Shown: positions 8,290 to 18,772, numbered from the stretch's first letter. The stretch is 20,090 nucleotides of DNA from Syncephalis fuscata (GCA_025786725.1 JAHLTZ010000169.1:1-20090); one strand, 5' to 3'. Notes: generated by a model from the letters alone, not told the origin. Program-made: numbers and translations.

Positions 8290-8879
8290 GGTGCCACGTT
8301 GTACAAACGTACTGCAGATGAGTTGAAAAAAGTTTCAATTGAAGATGAGACTCTAACAACGAATTCAGTACTAGAGCTGAGACTGCCTCAATGTGAAAAT
8401 AGAATCTAGGCTATGCAGCGAATATGGTATGTTAATGCAAAGAAGGAAAGAGCTGTGGTGAGTTTAGAGATTAGCAACCACGTGGTGTGAGTAGAGTGAT
8501 AAGCAGGAGTGAAAGTGGTGAACAGTGCCAATGGCAGAAAATGTAAAGAAGCGTTAAAAAGTTTGACGCATATCAGTAGACTAATTTATTACCTCACTTT
8601 TAATTGTTCTATGATAGTAAATGGTTTTAGTGGTCAAGCGACTTTACATTCTATTTACTATGATAATGTCATTTTATCCTATATTCTAATTTCTTCAGCT
8701 GCAATTTATCCATTTATTATATTATCTATCAGTGCATTGGCTACTCATTGCATAAAACTAATAAAACTGCTTATTTATTGATGGTTGTATTTGTTGTAAA
8801 TAATGATTTATCCTCTGTTATGCACATTGTAATCTCTTCACTGGTATTCAGGCACTTTCTCTTGCCCAATTATAGCATT
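8290..8879. other. Intergenic region between the PEX11-like and kinase-like genes
   Basis: About 590 bp. It should include the promoter of the PEX11-like gene (right of 8289) and the 3' end of the kinase-like gene. A plus-strand frame (ATG 8611 to 8781, about 57 residues, very hydrophobic) is present but has no other support, so I do not call it. Confidence 0.5.
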
Positions 8880-10005
8880 CTATGTTATTTTGCTTTTTTC
8901 TGACTCTAATTGTATCCGACTGATTGCATTTGTAAAGTCTTCTATTAATCCTGAATTTCTATTATAGTTATTTGAAGGGCCAAGATAATCAGAAAGATCA
9001 TCCCACTTGTCTACATCTCCAGAACCATAAAGCTTTTTCGTTATCGCAACTTTTACATCGGCAGGAACAAGACGAAGACTTTCATTTGTGACAAACTCAT
9101 TTGTTTCACGAATGCTAATAATTCCTTTTTCTACTGGAATGGCATTATTGAAGTTGATGAAATATGGTACATATTCGCCAAGTTCATTCTTATCGATGCA
9201 AATATCTAGCAATGTCGTTAACATAAACATTAGTAATAAACATAATACCTGCCTTTAAAGTCCTTATGGGCATACCATCCCAATTTTTTAATAATATATA
9301 GACCTAATAGTAACTTAGTATACATTATATAGACAATAAAAGCCCGTACCGTCTGCAATCTTCCGCCAGAGAGTTTCTATTTTTTCCAAATCCTTATCAC
9401 TAATTAAAGTTAAAATAATGTATTTTATGTAAAATTAATATTGTTCGAGTTCAACATACCTGGTGAATACTTTAGTAAATTGTTTATATGTCTTTGCACA
9501 TTGGCCTGGTAAGACATAGCATTTATTTCCAGAAAATGTGATAATTTCTTTAGGTATGGCAATCAAAGAGCTATATTTTTCTAATAATTTGGAATTTTCC
9601 TTTAAAGACTGTTGATAATGATATTTGTTAGTTTTTGCATATCTATGTTATGCAAAACTTGCCTGATATACTTTAAACGCGCTATTTTCTACAATTGTAT
9701 CCGATTTACATGCAAGTGTAATAGGCCCTTTATTCTGTGTTCCTTTGATATAATATACGCCATTGACTTTGTATGGCGTGTTGGTAAACTTAATATTTTT
9801 TTGATAAACGGGCTATCTGTGTTTTTATTTTCTGGCCCATAAAGGCTACATGAATATATGTTAGTAAAATAAAATGAATAACATGGAGTAGATACTTGCT
9901 AATGGTTTTGAATGGATTTATAATGTTAGTGGGCGTGGCATAAGTAGCTGATACTAGCATGCATGCAGTAGCAGCGATAGCGAGAATGGATTTTATCGTG
10001 ACCAT
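8880..10005 (-). CDS. Secreted kinase-like (possibly pseudokinase) protein, about 290 residues, 6 exons
   Basis: Exons, 5' to 3': 10005-9896, 9845-9663, 9608-9460, 9399-9350, 9303-9253 (or 9249), 9205-8880. Residues 1-23 are a signal peptide (MVTIKSILAIAATACMLVSA, cleavage near TYA). The rest resembles a small protein-kinase fold: an N-lobe with 'GPITLACKSD' and 'ENSAFKVYQSL', a hinge-like 'KCYVLPG', a helix 'WRKIADGLYIIKKLGWYA', a catalytic-loop-like 'HKDFK', and 'YFINFNNAI' where kinases have the DFG segment. The DFG Asp is Asn here, suggesting a pseudokinase. Exon 2 needs one extra base in an A7 run (9796-9802) to stay in frame. The donors at 9662 (GCAAGT) and probably 9252 (GCAGGT) are GC-type, and the last junction is uncertain. 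The kinase relation is inferred from motif order and was not checked by search. Confidence 0.55.
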
Positions 10006-10778
10006 GTCTATGTCAAGGTTCAGTCGTCAAATAGAAGATGGTGCTTTCTATAAGATTAGTACGTAAAAAAGTGATGTGATAGTTAGACAAATGAACATTT
10101 TAAAATGCAGATATTTATAGTAAATATATCATGCAATGATCTTTGTATTTACTATGAGATTGGACAAGTACGAAATACATATTTCTGTGTAAAAAATGTG
10201 GAAGAGCACATGGAAATATACCGTAAACAACTATTCTATACATCTCAATACAGCTACTGAAACTACAAATGTTTTAAAATAGCATTCTCGTTTTTATTTG
10301 TATATATTGAGTGATAAAACAAGTAAAACAGCGACTCACTATAGTAATACAGGTGCGTTTGGTTTTATTCTTCAAGCGCCGATATTCGAAGCAAATTGCA
10401 AATTTGTTTGTAAACTCCGTAAATCAAAATTACTACTTTTGTTAATACTAATTGGAACTCAGAAATGTCATAATTTAAACACAGATTCTAGCAATATACA
10501 TTGTAATTAATCAACAATTCAATGGTTGTTTAGAACATATAAATAGTCACATAAACTGATATGCTGCGTTAATGATATATGATACAAACTATTTAAACTT
10601 TATTATTAGTTATGTTGACTATATAATAATTTAATTAGCATTAATAAAATTCAAAAGTTTTTAGTTTATTAGCAAATCACTATTCGTTTACTTGAATTAA
10701 GCGGAATTGGCATAATGCTGCTTTAATAAATAGCAGTAAAGACAGATGACGGTTTATTATTAAAAATTATAGGTTTAA
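10006..10778. other. Intergenic region upstream of the kinase-like gene
   Basis: About 770 bp of AT-rich DNA holding the promoter of the minus-strand secreted gene and the 3' end of ATP23. A plus-strand frame at 10298-10510 has no ATG at its start and no family resemblance. I see no RNA gene or mobile element. Confidence 0.5.
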
Positions 10779-11396
10779 TTATAATGTTTGTGAAGCACAT
10801 TCGTCAAATATTTGAGCAACAATTCGCTCGGCATTTGGGCAGTGTTGTCGGGTCGATTCAGTGGCATGACGTAATGCACAAATACGCTGCTCGTGCCTTG
10901 ATGGCATGTAGCTGCACTCCCCACGAAGACTTGCTCGTACCTCACCGCAAGCCAAAGCATAACAACTTGTAGTACTGTATTGTTTAGCGTCATAGGCATG
11001 CACCAACTCATGTACAAGTGCACCTTCAACTTCCCTCCTATCTTTTACTTTATCACTACAAATAACAACTCTAAACAACGACAACAATGACAATGATAAT
11101 AATAAATACGCATATACACATTCTTATCTATTTTAGTTACTTACCGTTGATAGTTTGAATCGTAATAAGCTATCGAGTTATTATCACGCGTTGTATTGCG
11201 ACAAACACGACAAGTTACACCTCGTCGTAAACTATCACGATTTTCGAAATAGATACGCGCAAGCAAGTGTCGCACGCGGGGTGACTCTACAATCTATAAT
11301 AGATCCATTGAGCAATTGATTAATTTAAGCAATGGTTATGATTATGGTGACTATTCATACCTCAGCCAATGCACTGGTACACTCGTGCTCTTGCAT
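10779..11396 (-). CDS. ATP23: Mitochondrial inner-membrane metalloprotease ATP23
   Basis: Three exons: 11396-11361, 11293-11145 and 11070-10779, separated by 67-nt (GTATGA...TAG) and 74-nt (GTAAGT...TAG) introns; the spliced product is 158 residues. Family features in order: a 'CRVC' pair (about residues 43-46) in the Cys-containing N-domain, 'VVICSDKV', the zinc-protease signature HELVHAYD with HExxH at H82-E83-H86, then 'CGEVRASLRGEC', a Cys/Arg-containing helix region and a C-terminal helix. ATP23 processes the mitochondrial ATP synthase subunit 6 precursor and assists assembly of the ATP synthase membrane sector; it sits in the intermembrane space. The protein is shorter than its yeast and human relatives (over 200 residues), mainly at both ends, and I do not see the usual acidic/aromatic C-terminal tail. 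An additional 5' exon cannot be excluded. Identification is strong; the exact start is less certain. Confidence 0.85.
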
Positions 11397-12081
11397 AATG
11401 AATAATCAAAAGTGTTTAAAATAAAGAAGCTATTATACTTTAACTTTCATTTTTTATCCATTTCACCCATCTTAACACCTTTAGTCACAATTAAACACTT
11501 GTTCATTACTATAACATGTATATATTACATCCAATATTAATTGATTGATGTGCAATTATCAATACAATAATGTAATTGATTAGTTATTTTTATTACTACT
11601 TCAATATATATATTGTCATTGTAATATTAATTGTTCAAATGCCATTTATTTAGTCAGATTGGCTATAAGAAAATTGCTGTTTAATAAACAACTTTTATAA
11701 TAATTATATTAATCTTGAGTTTACATCACAAATATGTCCAAAATGCAACAGTAGAATATTAGAAATAGAAGATACCATTCAAACGCAAGGATCCATGCGA
11801 TACGTAGATGCAATAACAACAAATGCGAAATGATATGGAGTTGCAATCATATGGTTTCTACTAATATTTAATCAATCTTTCTACACATGACCAATAACAA
11901 CAATCGGTCTCAAATATTTCAAAGAAATCAAATAGTATGTTACATTGCTTATTTAAATCAATTTATTAACAATATTTTAATAGGAGGTAATATAGCTATG
12001 TTGTGGATAACAGCACGACTTCAATTAGAACAAATTCTACTTTAGGGATCCAAAACGAGAAAGTTAAAGTAAAATTCGACT
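11397..12081. other. AT-rich intergenic region
   Basis: About 685 bp between the 3' end of TFIIE alpha and the start of ATP23, both on the minus strand, so it should contain the ATP23 promoter. Runs such as TATATATA near 11585-11615 are simple AT-rich sequence. No RNA gene was recognised. Confidence 0.5.
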
Positions 12082-13815
12082 CTAATCCACCACTTCAAAA
12101 TCATCCTCATCCTCATCCTCATTGACTATTTCAGTAACCATATTAATTTCCATAGCTTGATTAGATCCAGCTGGTGTAGCTTCTGAATCTTCATTCGTCT
12201 CTTCGTCTAATCGAGCCTTTTTCCTAAAGCAGCCATAATCAGTGATTAAATTGTATTTTTGACAATAGCCTATACATACTTCGTTTCTTCATTTGCCGTA
12301 TTATTATCCTGGTCTACCTCGACAAAGTCATCTTCATCGTCATCATCCTCGACTCCTTCAATATAATTGCCCTCTTCATGTAATTGAGCATAGTAGTTTT
12401 CGTAGTCTAATAGGAGAAATCGTTAGCGTTGATATCCAACACTATTTATATATCAGCTACTTACATGAATCGTGATCGATTGTGTTTCCATCGTGTGTGG
12501 CATCATTGGCATCATGGCCTGCATCCAAAGCATTTGCAGCAGCCGTGCTACCATGGGCTGCATTGCCTGTGCCAATTGCTCTACCTGTAACCGTACTATG
12601 TGTATGCCATACTGGCAAAGCATTCTGTAATCTATTTCATATCAATTTACACAAATGTTCAATAACCATAATCTAATCCATACGGTTCATTATTTGCACT
12701 AACCGTTTCTTCTCCTGCTCCATTGCCTTTTCACGTGCATTATCATCTTGAAAGAATACCACAATCTCTTCTTCATTCTGGCCTTCTTTATCCTTAGAGA
12801 ATGCAATCTCGCCTCCTTCTACACCCGATTCACGCATCTCTGCCTCTTCAGCCAACCGTGTCACGCGCTGTTCCATCTCTGGTGTATATCTATTCCACTA
12901 TCATTAATATTACCGTTATACAAGCAATCTATCAAACTTACGCAGGTAATATCATATTATCCGTCTGCTTCAATAAGTCAATAATTGGCTGTGTCTGTTC
13001 CGTCAATCTACATTGATAATGTACAGTATTAATATACGCTTTAATAGCATAATATTTAACGCTTCTTACCGAGCCAGCTTATCATTTGCTTTTCGTAGTT
13101 TTTCAGAGTTATCGTTCTCTTCTAATGGCAAATTACACTGATCGCATAGAAATTGACAAGTATACGGATCAACGTTCTTACAAGCATCCAATGCATCAAA
13201 TACACGATGACACATTGGACAGGCATAGCCTTTGTTTTCTTGTTCCTATAGCCATTATTAGATTTAATCATAACTAATACTTCTATTACTTACACCGCGT
13301 AGATCAGCCAACACACGTTTACGCATCTCATAAATTCGCCATTTAACAACATCCACAAATCGCTTATAATCAATCATATAATAGGTACGCCGAATCGTCA
13401 ATCCCTCCACTTTTTTTGTATCATAGCGAAATGCACTAATATAACATAGCATTATTAAATACATCTGTTCTTATTTACTTGTCCCTCTAACTAGCCCAGC
13501 CCATTGACTTACCTACGAATCAGATATTCATCTCTTAATTTAGCACATATTTTGTGCACATTACTAGAAGAGAGTTTAGTCACTTTGGACAATTGCTCAT
13601 CTCGATAACTAGGTAATGTATATATGATTAATCTTTAATATACGAGTGGCAATATAACACAATAGTCGTACGTACGTCTCTACTCTGCAAAGTGCGTCTA
13701 AGATGACCGTCCATTTGGGGTCGTAAAATGCGCGTGCTACTCTTGCTACCAATGTACGCAGTACTTGCTTTTCGCTAGGCGTTAATTGCTTTGGTGCAAC
13801 AATATGTGAGGCCAT
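12082..13815 (-). CDS. TFA1: Transcription initiation factor TFIIE, alpha subunit
   Basis: Nine exons with consistent phases: 13815-13676, 13608-13513, 13435-13294, 13245-13070, 13007-12942, 12889-12704, 12631-12465, 12406-12280 and 12223-12082, giving 413 residues. The N-terminal winged-helix (TFE/IIE alpha) domain spans about 10-110 with 'LVARVARAFYDPKWTVILDA' and 'KICAKLRDEYLIR'. A zinc ribbon follows with C135-X2-C138 and C160-X2-C163. The C-terminal half has the 'ALPVWHTHSTV' motif near 235, a 'YENYYAQL' segment, and a very acidic tail ending EDEDEDDFEVVD. TFIIE recruits and regulates TFIIH at the RNA polymerase II promoter; the alpha subunit is nuclear and partners TFIIE beta. Introns are 48-77 nt, with donors GTAAGT, GTACGT, GTATGT, GTTAGT and GTAAGA. 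The gene is divergent from DPH4 across 185 bp. Domain order and motifs make this a confident call. Confidence 0.93.
12101..12122. repeat. TCATCC hexanucleotide repeat (acidic tail of TFIIE alpha)
   Basis: Short tandem TCATCC/TCCTCA copies that encode alternating Glu-Asp on the minus strand in the acidic C-terminus. Confidence 0.8.
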
Positions 13816-14000
13816 AATAGACAGTAGGCCAATCTAGTAGAATGATAGACTGAGGTTGTAGTATATGGATTCAGTAAATGCTCCACAGATGAAGTTGAAG
13901 AAATATTTTCTAGCCAACTCAGAACACCAAATAAATTTACCACGAATGATCACTGATTGGTCGATTTTAAACATTTTTTATTCATTTTAGTTTAAAGCCT
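13816..14000. promoter_or_regulatory. Divergent promoter region, TFIIE alpha / DPH4
   Basis: The 185 bp between two divergent ATGs must supply both promoters and 5' leaders. It is AT-rich near the DPH4 start. No specific factor site was identified; the role is inferred from gene layout. Confidence 0.5.
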
Positions 14001-14643
14001 ATGAATGATTCTTCGTTGTATAGCTTGCTGGGAGTAGCCGAAGACGCATCTCGCGACACTATTCGAAAGGAATACCAGCGTCAGCTGCTATTGGTAAGAT
14101 AGTGTTGCTATTGTGTTGAGGTTGTTAGACTGATGATATCCGTTTAGTGCCATCCAGATAAACATGTAACAAAGCAAATAGATAGCAATGAACACGAACT
14201 ACGTATTCGGCTAGATACAATAAGACAAGCATGGGACGTACTAGGTGATGTTGTGAAACGCAAAGACTACGATAAAGAGCTGAAAGGTGATTTGATTATA
14301 ATGGATTGGTTCAATTCTGTGTTTAACCATAGTTGTTGTTGCTATTGCTGCTGCTATTGTTATTGTTTTAGCCGGTCGGCTACGCCAAACAGCGCCAATG
14401 GACATTGCCGTAGATTTGGACGACATGGTATTTACTAAAGGTATAAGTGGCTGGCCATGTACAAACGATGGCTTATATTAATTGTTGTAAATAGATACGG
14501 GCGTGTACACTTATGCTTGTCGTTGCAGCGGCGAATATCTATTAACTGAAGCAGATCTAGAGGCAGGCGCTGAGCTAGTTAATTGTTCGCAATGTTCATT
14601 GCGTATTCATGTTCTATATCAATGTATTGAAGAGATGGAGTGA
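14001..14643 (+). CDS. DPH4: DPH4-type J protein (diphthamide biosynthesis)
   Basis: Four exons: 14001-14093, 14148-14286, 14372-14440 and 14495-14643, with introns of 54, 85 and 54 nt; the product is 149 residues. An N-terminal J domain starts 'SLYSLLGVAEDAS' and has the diagnostic HPD tripeptide at 33-35, followed by the 'IRQAWDVLGD' and 'RKDYD' helices. A C-terminal CSL-type zinc finger has C109-X-C111 and C131-X2-C134 followed by SL, the layout of DPH4/DNAJC24. This protein helps in the first step of diphthamide formation on the His of elongation factor 2, working with DPH1-DPH3, and acts in the cytosol. Length matches the family (about 150-170). Intron 2 ends in an unusually long T-rich tract with TTG/CTG repeats just before its TAG acceptor. 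Confidence 0.92.
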
Positions 14644-14823
14644 ACTGTAGGCGATGGCGGCAATGACTCACATTGACCTATAGGTCAATCACCAAATCTT
14701 TAATAAGAAATTGCTTTATTGATATGAAAACATACGCTTCTTTCTCTTAAATAAATCGCATATTATTTTATTGTTATCAATTTTGCTATTACAGTTGCTA
14801 TTACAACAACTGCTAGGTTCAAC

Positions 14824-15402
14824 ATGAGTAGTGCATTCTTCTATGGATCTTTGATGCATCCCAAAGTGCTGACACGTGTTCTTTCAAAAAATGATTTGCC
14901 AGGTCCTGACGAAGGAGTACCAGCGGTGCTTATGGTAAATACGTCATTGTTCCAGTGTTTTCATACAATATTAATAAACACCTATCTATATTTACCTATA
15001 CTATAGGGATATAGAAGACATCCTATCATGCATGCTGCCTATCCAGCATGTGTGCCAGGACGTGACAAGGACACAGTGCAGGGTTTATTTGTGCAGGGAC
15101 TGACCGAAGAGCATATCCGTCTATTAGACTATTTTGAAGGCAATGTAGGTGAATACCGCTTATTCAATGTCCGTATAATAACCACACCTGATATGGCTAC
15201 TGTTTATTAGGAATATACACGGGAGCGTGTATTAGTAGTGATAGGCAATGAAGCGGATGGTACGGCAACAACAGTAGAAGCCGATACCTATATTTGGTGT
15301 GGAAACAACGACCTTTTATTAACAGATCGTGACTGGGATTGGGTGTATTTTAAAGAGCATAATATTGGTCGTTTCATGACAGAGGACGATGGATTTAACT
15401 AG
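14824..15402 (+). CDS. Gamma-glutamylcyclotransferase-like (AIG2-like) protein
   Basis: Three exons: 14824-14934, 15007-15144 and 15211-15402, 146 residues after splicing 72-nt (GTAAAT...TAG) and 66-nt (GTAGGT...TAG) introns. The unspliced frame meets a TAG at 15208, which is simply the acceptor of the second intron; removing it rejoins 'DYFEGN' to 'EYTRERV', the contiguous family motif. The substrate-binding 'FFYGSL' loop is at residues 5-10 and the likely catalytic Glu is E81 in FEG. Other family landmarks are 'MHAAYPACVPG' and 'VQGLFVQGL'. Family members release 5-oxoproline from gamma-glutamyl compounds, though many fungal AIG2-like proteins have no proven substrate. It ends 64 bp from the convergent gluconokinase stop. 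A start at ATG 14824 gives the standard N-terminus. Confidence 0.85.
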
Positions 15403-15466
15403 GGGATTGTTTGGTAGGATGGTGATATGTGTATTCAATAACCACCTGTCTATCAGCAATATATGT

Positions 15467-16105
15467 TTATTGAGCAAGTGTTTCTATAACAGTGTTTAAT
15501 AAAGTGTGTGGATTCAGTTCACCATCTACAGTGATCACGTCGGATTGATCCAATGGCTGTTCATCTTGTGTGGGTATTTCTAGTGTGGCAAATTGGCTGT
15601 CGACAAGGCTGGCAGGCATAAAATGATGAGTACGCATTGTGGCCCGCTGTTGAGCACACAGTTTACTAATATGTAAATAGAGAAAGCATACAGGATATTT
15701 TAGCTGATGGCGAAAAATGTCACGATAAGCACGCTTTAAACAGGAACAGGCCAAGTAAATATGGGTTGGCTTATGGTTTGTTGTTTGGTTTAGCGATGTT
15801 GTTAATTGTTGCGCTTGTTGGTTAACAGCCTGACAAAGTGCAGCTAGCCATGGCCAACGATCTTCATCCTCCAGAGCCACACCACTGGCCATTTTTACGC
15901 GATTGGCTGGTGGATGATAATCATCAGCCTCGATATAAAATGGATTTAAAAGATCGCTAGTGGCTATATTTTGCGCTGACTCGATAGTCTGTTGACTGGC
16001 TTCATATTGTGCAAGCTGCCTGGCCATTGTTGTCTTGCCACAAGCACTTACGCCCATAATAACGACAATAGATACTTTTGAATTGTCTATTGGTAGTGAA
16101 GCCAT
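15467..16105 (-). CDS. Gluconokinase
   Basis: A single exon of 212 residues from ATG 16105 to TAA 15467. The P-loop GVSACGKTT (residues 18-26) sits directly after the first beta strand 'SIVVIM'. Next come the gluconate-kinase signature 'YIEADDYHPPANRVKMASG', then 'LEDEDRWPWLAAL', the 'LACSCLKRAYRDIFR' segment, and 'RTHHFMPASLVDSQFATLE'. The enzyme phosphorylates D-gluconate with ATP to 6-phosphogluconate, feeding the pentose phosphate pathway in the cytosol. The frame extends upstream to an ATG at 16189, adding a hydrophobic 28-residue stretch that the family lacks, so I prefer 16105. Two inserts (around 38-48 and 108-118, Gln/Thr-rich) make it slightly longer than bacterial forms. It is divergent from the PPR gene and convergent with the cyclotransferase-like gene. 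Confidence 0.9.
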   Translation of the reverse strand: MASLPIDNSKVSIVVIMGVSACGKTTMARQLAQYEASQQTIESAQNIATSDLLNPFYIEADDYHPPANRVKMASGVALEDEDRWPWLAALCQAVNQQAQQLTTSLNQTTNHKPTHIYLACSCLKRAYRDIFRHQLKYPVCFLYLHISKLCAQQRATMRTHHFMPASLVDSQFATLEIPTQDEQPLDQSDVITVDGELNPHTLLNTVIETLAQ

Positions 16106-16357
16106 TATACAAAACACTAACTTGCCAAGTAACAAAGCAATCAAATAGTTGTAAAAGTGTCTGTAAAGTAAAAATAGTGCCATGTTCATTAATATTTATT
16201 TTATGATCTGTGGCGCACGTCATGAATTCTTTTCTTACTGCATGCTTGTTCATTCAATTCTTACTTAGATTGTCGCCTAATTTGTCATTATTTTACGTGG
16301 ACGCAGTTGTATAAGTTTGTGCTGTTAGTACGAGGATCGTGCGAGGTGAGAAGGCCG
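16106..16357. promoter_or_regulatory. Divergent promoter region, gluconokinase / PPR protein
   Basis: About 250 bp between the preferred starts of two divergent genes. The sequence next to the PPR start is GC-richer than usual here and keeps an open frame upstream of the ATG, so the transcription start of that gene is unclear. Confidence 0.45.
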
Positions 16358-18772
16358 ATGCAGCGAATGTTTCTAGTGCTGCGCCGGTGCGTCTTGGAAT
16401 GCGCGAATAACCGACGATCCTCTCGAGCCGCCGCTGCTGTCGATTGGGAGTTAGATCTTGCTAGTCACCGGGTACCTTCTTGTACTAAACGATCGTTGGC
16501 CAGATCGCGCTGTTTAACTAACGTAAAAGTCGTCATTGGCATTCGATCTTTGCATACGAGTACGCTGTTGGTTAATAGAGCCGGAATTCCTTCAATAGCG
16601 ACAACACAAGTAGATACGGCCATGTGTGCAGTGCAGGATATAGCATCACCAGACAGTGCAAAGGAGAAGCAATGCAACGATGAAAATGCTACTGCAACAT
16701 CAAATGCAGCAACAGCAGAGGTAGCAAAGAACAATGAAGATGTACAGCTACCAAGGACTACTCGGAAAGTTTTAAAGATTGATAGGCATGGTCAAGAGAA
16801 GGGCGATATATCGCGTCAATTACATCATACTAAACCGAAACCGACTATTAAAACAAAATCGTGTCATTATGCTCATACTGGAGTAGCGCCAGCTAGACTA
16901 AAGAAGGGTACATTTCAGAAGGCGCAAACAAAATGCCTACATATACCCATAGCCGTAGACAATGCGTATACAAAGCTTGCATGCGAGCTTACTGCGGCTT
17001 TGCATGGTGCATATCCAGTATCAGCTGATCATGTATGGCAGATATACGCCAAAGGACATCAATCAGTTGATTTTCTGTACGCTATTGATATTTCGTCATT
17101 TCGCAGGCTATTACGGGTGCTAGAGTGGCGCTATGATGTAAAACACACTGCCGCTTTACCAGCCAATGCGAGCTTTAAAGAAAAGCAATCAACCGATATT
17201 GATATAGCAAACAACGAGGTGCTGGCTATAGATCCACGCGATTCAAGAGCACAACAGGCAGAGCGTATTCTTCAGGTCATTAAAGATATGCGTAGACGCG
17301 GATTAAAGCCGCCCGACAATGCTTATAGAGCATTAATGCGCGATGCTATTTGGCTGACTAATGCTGGCAATACAACATGGACAGTACCACGTCACGATAT
17401 AATATTGCGCAAAGAATTATTACGTGCTCATTTAACGATATTCCGATTAAAGCGCGATACATTACGTGTTATACTAGACGATGCAGCCGAAGCCATTGCT
17501 GCCATCGATCAGCCATCAACATCCAAAACGAAGCGTGGCTATGAACGGTATGAATTTGATATGCCAGCAATAACTAAGGGACGGATTACCTATCAACAAA
17601 TTATCGAGTCTGCTGCCAATTCATTGCAGCGTCCGTTGGCATTATTGGCCTATAATGATATCCGATATAATGGTCATAGTATTAGCGTTGCTACTGAACG
17701 TCTTTTATGGCAGACACTTGCTTCACGTCGTAATCCATACCGCGATATTAGTACATTTGTTGCTATGCGACAGCTTCTAATTAACCGTGACAAAAATAAT
17801 ACCGAAAATGATGCAACAACAACATCTAACGCCATGTTGTATAGTTATCGCGATGCTACAGCACAACTAGTATCTAGCAATAATTTAATGGATGCAACAA
17901 AACTTGCTATATCATTTTATAATGACGGCATTCAAGTGCCCATTCATTTACTTAATCAGCTATTAGCGCTGCTATGTGAAGCTTATTTATTAAAAACAGC
18001 GGTTGTGCTACTTAGATGTGTATGTTTATCTAAATTAACCGACTCTTCAACACCTAAAAATGATTTACAGCAAACAGCACAGCACAACAATAGCGTTTGG
18101 TTAGCACCAACCCGTCCCGATACCGTTAGTTTTAACACCGTAGCCAACGCATTTGTTGATCAAGGTGACTGGGAAGCAGCCCATGACATCGTTTGTCTCG
18201 CCACTGATATGGGAATTAAACCAACAGGCGTTACTATCAACGTCCAACTTAAAGCTGAACTGGCCCGTGAAATAAAAGAAACACAAGCCGCTATTGATAG
18301 CACATCTAATTCTGGATGGCCAGCCAATGCTTACTGGGCACAGCATCAGCCGCAACCCGCACAACAACGCCACCCATCTGTAGCCACCTCTTCATCGTTA
18401 ACGATTGTAGAACGCGCTCTAAACAATCTGATACGGCAAAATGATCTAGTAGAGTCGCAGCTTAATGTTAGCACGTACAATCTATGTCTAACTACGTTAA
18501 TGGCCAATGATTATCCGGAACACGATAGCTACACAGGTGGTTTAGCCGCCTATCGACTTGTAAACCGTATGGAAGCCGCCAATATTGCCCCCAATCTTGT
18601 CACTTGCCATACACTTTTACGAATCTATGGTCGTAAAAAGGACCGCAAATCATTTGTCCGTGTGCTTAAAATGATGGCCAAACACCAGCTAATGCCTAAT
18701 CGTACTACTCAAGCGATTATTCTCCAGTACAGTGACCCCCATACTTGGCGATGGCGCCCCTCGCCTATTTAA
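16358..18772 (+). CDS. Mitochondrial pentatricopeptide-repeat (PPR) protein
   Basis: An intronless 804-residue protein from ATG 16358; the frame stays open upstream to 16307 without an ATG. The first 80 or so residues are rich in Arg, Ser and Ala and contain 'IRSLHTSTLLVNR', typical of a mitochondrial targeting sequence. Residues 90-170 are low-complexity and charged. PPR-like helical pairs are clearest in the C-terminal third: 'DTVSFNTVANAFVDQGDWEA', 'MGIKPTGVTIN', 'NVSTYNLCLTTLM', 'MEAANIAPNLVTCHTLLRIY' and 'KMMAKHQLMPNRTT'. Weaker repeats occur around 400-560. PPR proteins bind organellar RNA in a sequence-dependent way for processing, stability or translation. No extra catalytic domain is seen, so the likely job is a mitochondrial RNA-binding factor; the target transcript cannot be told. 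Composition is more GC-rich than the surroundings, as expected for a long coding exon. Confidence 0.85.
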   Translation: MQRMFLVLRRCVLECANNRRSSRAAAAVDWELDLASHRVPSCTKRSLARSRCLTNVKVVIGIRSLHTSTLLVNRAGIPSIATTQVDTAMCAVQDIASPDSAKEKQCNDENATATSNAATAEVAKNNEDVQLPRTTRKVLKIDRHGQEKGDISRQLHHTKPKPTIKTKSCHYAHTGVAPARLKKGTFQKAQTKCLHIPIAVDNAYTKLACELTAALHGAYPVSADHVWQIYAKGHQSVDFLYAIDISSFRRLLRVLEWRYDVKHTAALPANASFKEKQSTDIDIANNEVLAIDPRDSRAQQAERILQVIKDMRRRGLKPPDNAYRALMRDAIWLTNAGNTTWTVPRHDIILRKELLRAHLTIFRLKRDTLRVILDDAAEAIAAIDQPSTSKTKRGYERYEFDMPAITKGRITYQQIIESAANSLQRPLALLAYNDIRYNGHSISVATERLLWQTLASRRNPYRDISTFVAMRQLLINRDKNNTENDATTTSNAMLYSYRDATAQLVSSNNLMDATKLAISFYNDGIQVPIHLLNQLLALLCEAYLLKTAVVLLRCVCLSKLTDSSTPKNDLQQTAQHNNSVWLAPTRPDTVSFNTVANAFVDQGDWEAAHDIVCLATDMGIKPTGVTINVQLKAELAREIKETQAAIDSTSNSGWPANAYWAQHQPQPAQQRHPSVATSSSLTIVERALNNLIRQNDLVESQLNVSTYNLCLTTLMANDYPEHDSYTGGLAAYRLVNRMEAANIAPNLVTCHTLLRIYGRKKDRKSFVRVLKMMAKHQLMPNRTTQAIILQYSDPHTWRWRPSPI

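Noticed and set aside
15145-15210. In-frame TAG in the cyclotransferase-like gene, suggesting stop-codon reassignment or a broken gene
   Set aside because: The TAG is the acceptor of a 66-nt GTAGGT...TAG intron; splicing rejoins the family motif FEG-EYTRER exactly.
16106-16189. N-terminal extension of gluconokinase from the ATG at 16189
   Set aside because: Hydrophobic 28 residues absent from the family; ATG 16105 places the P-loop at the usual distance.
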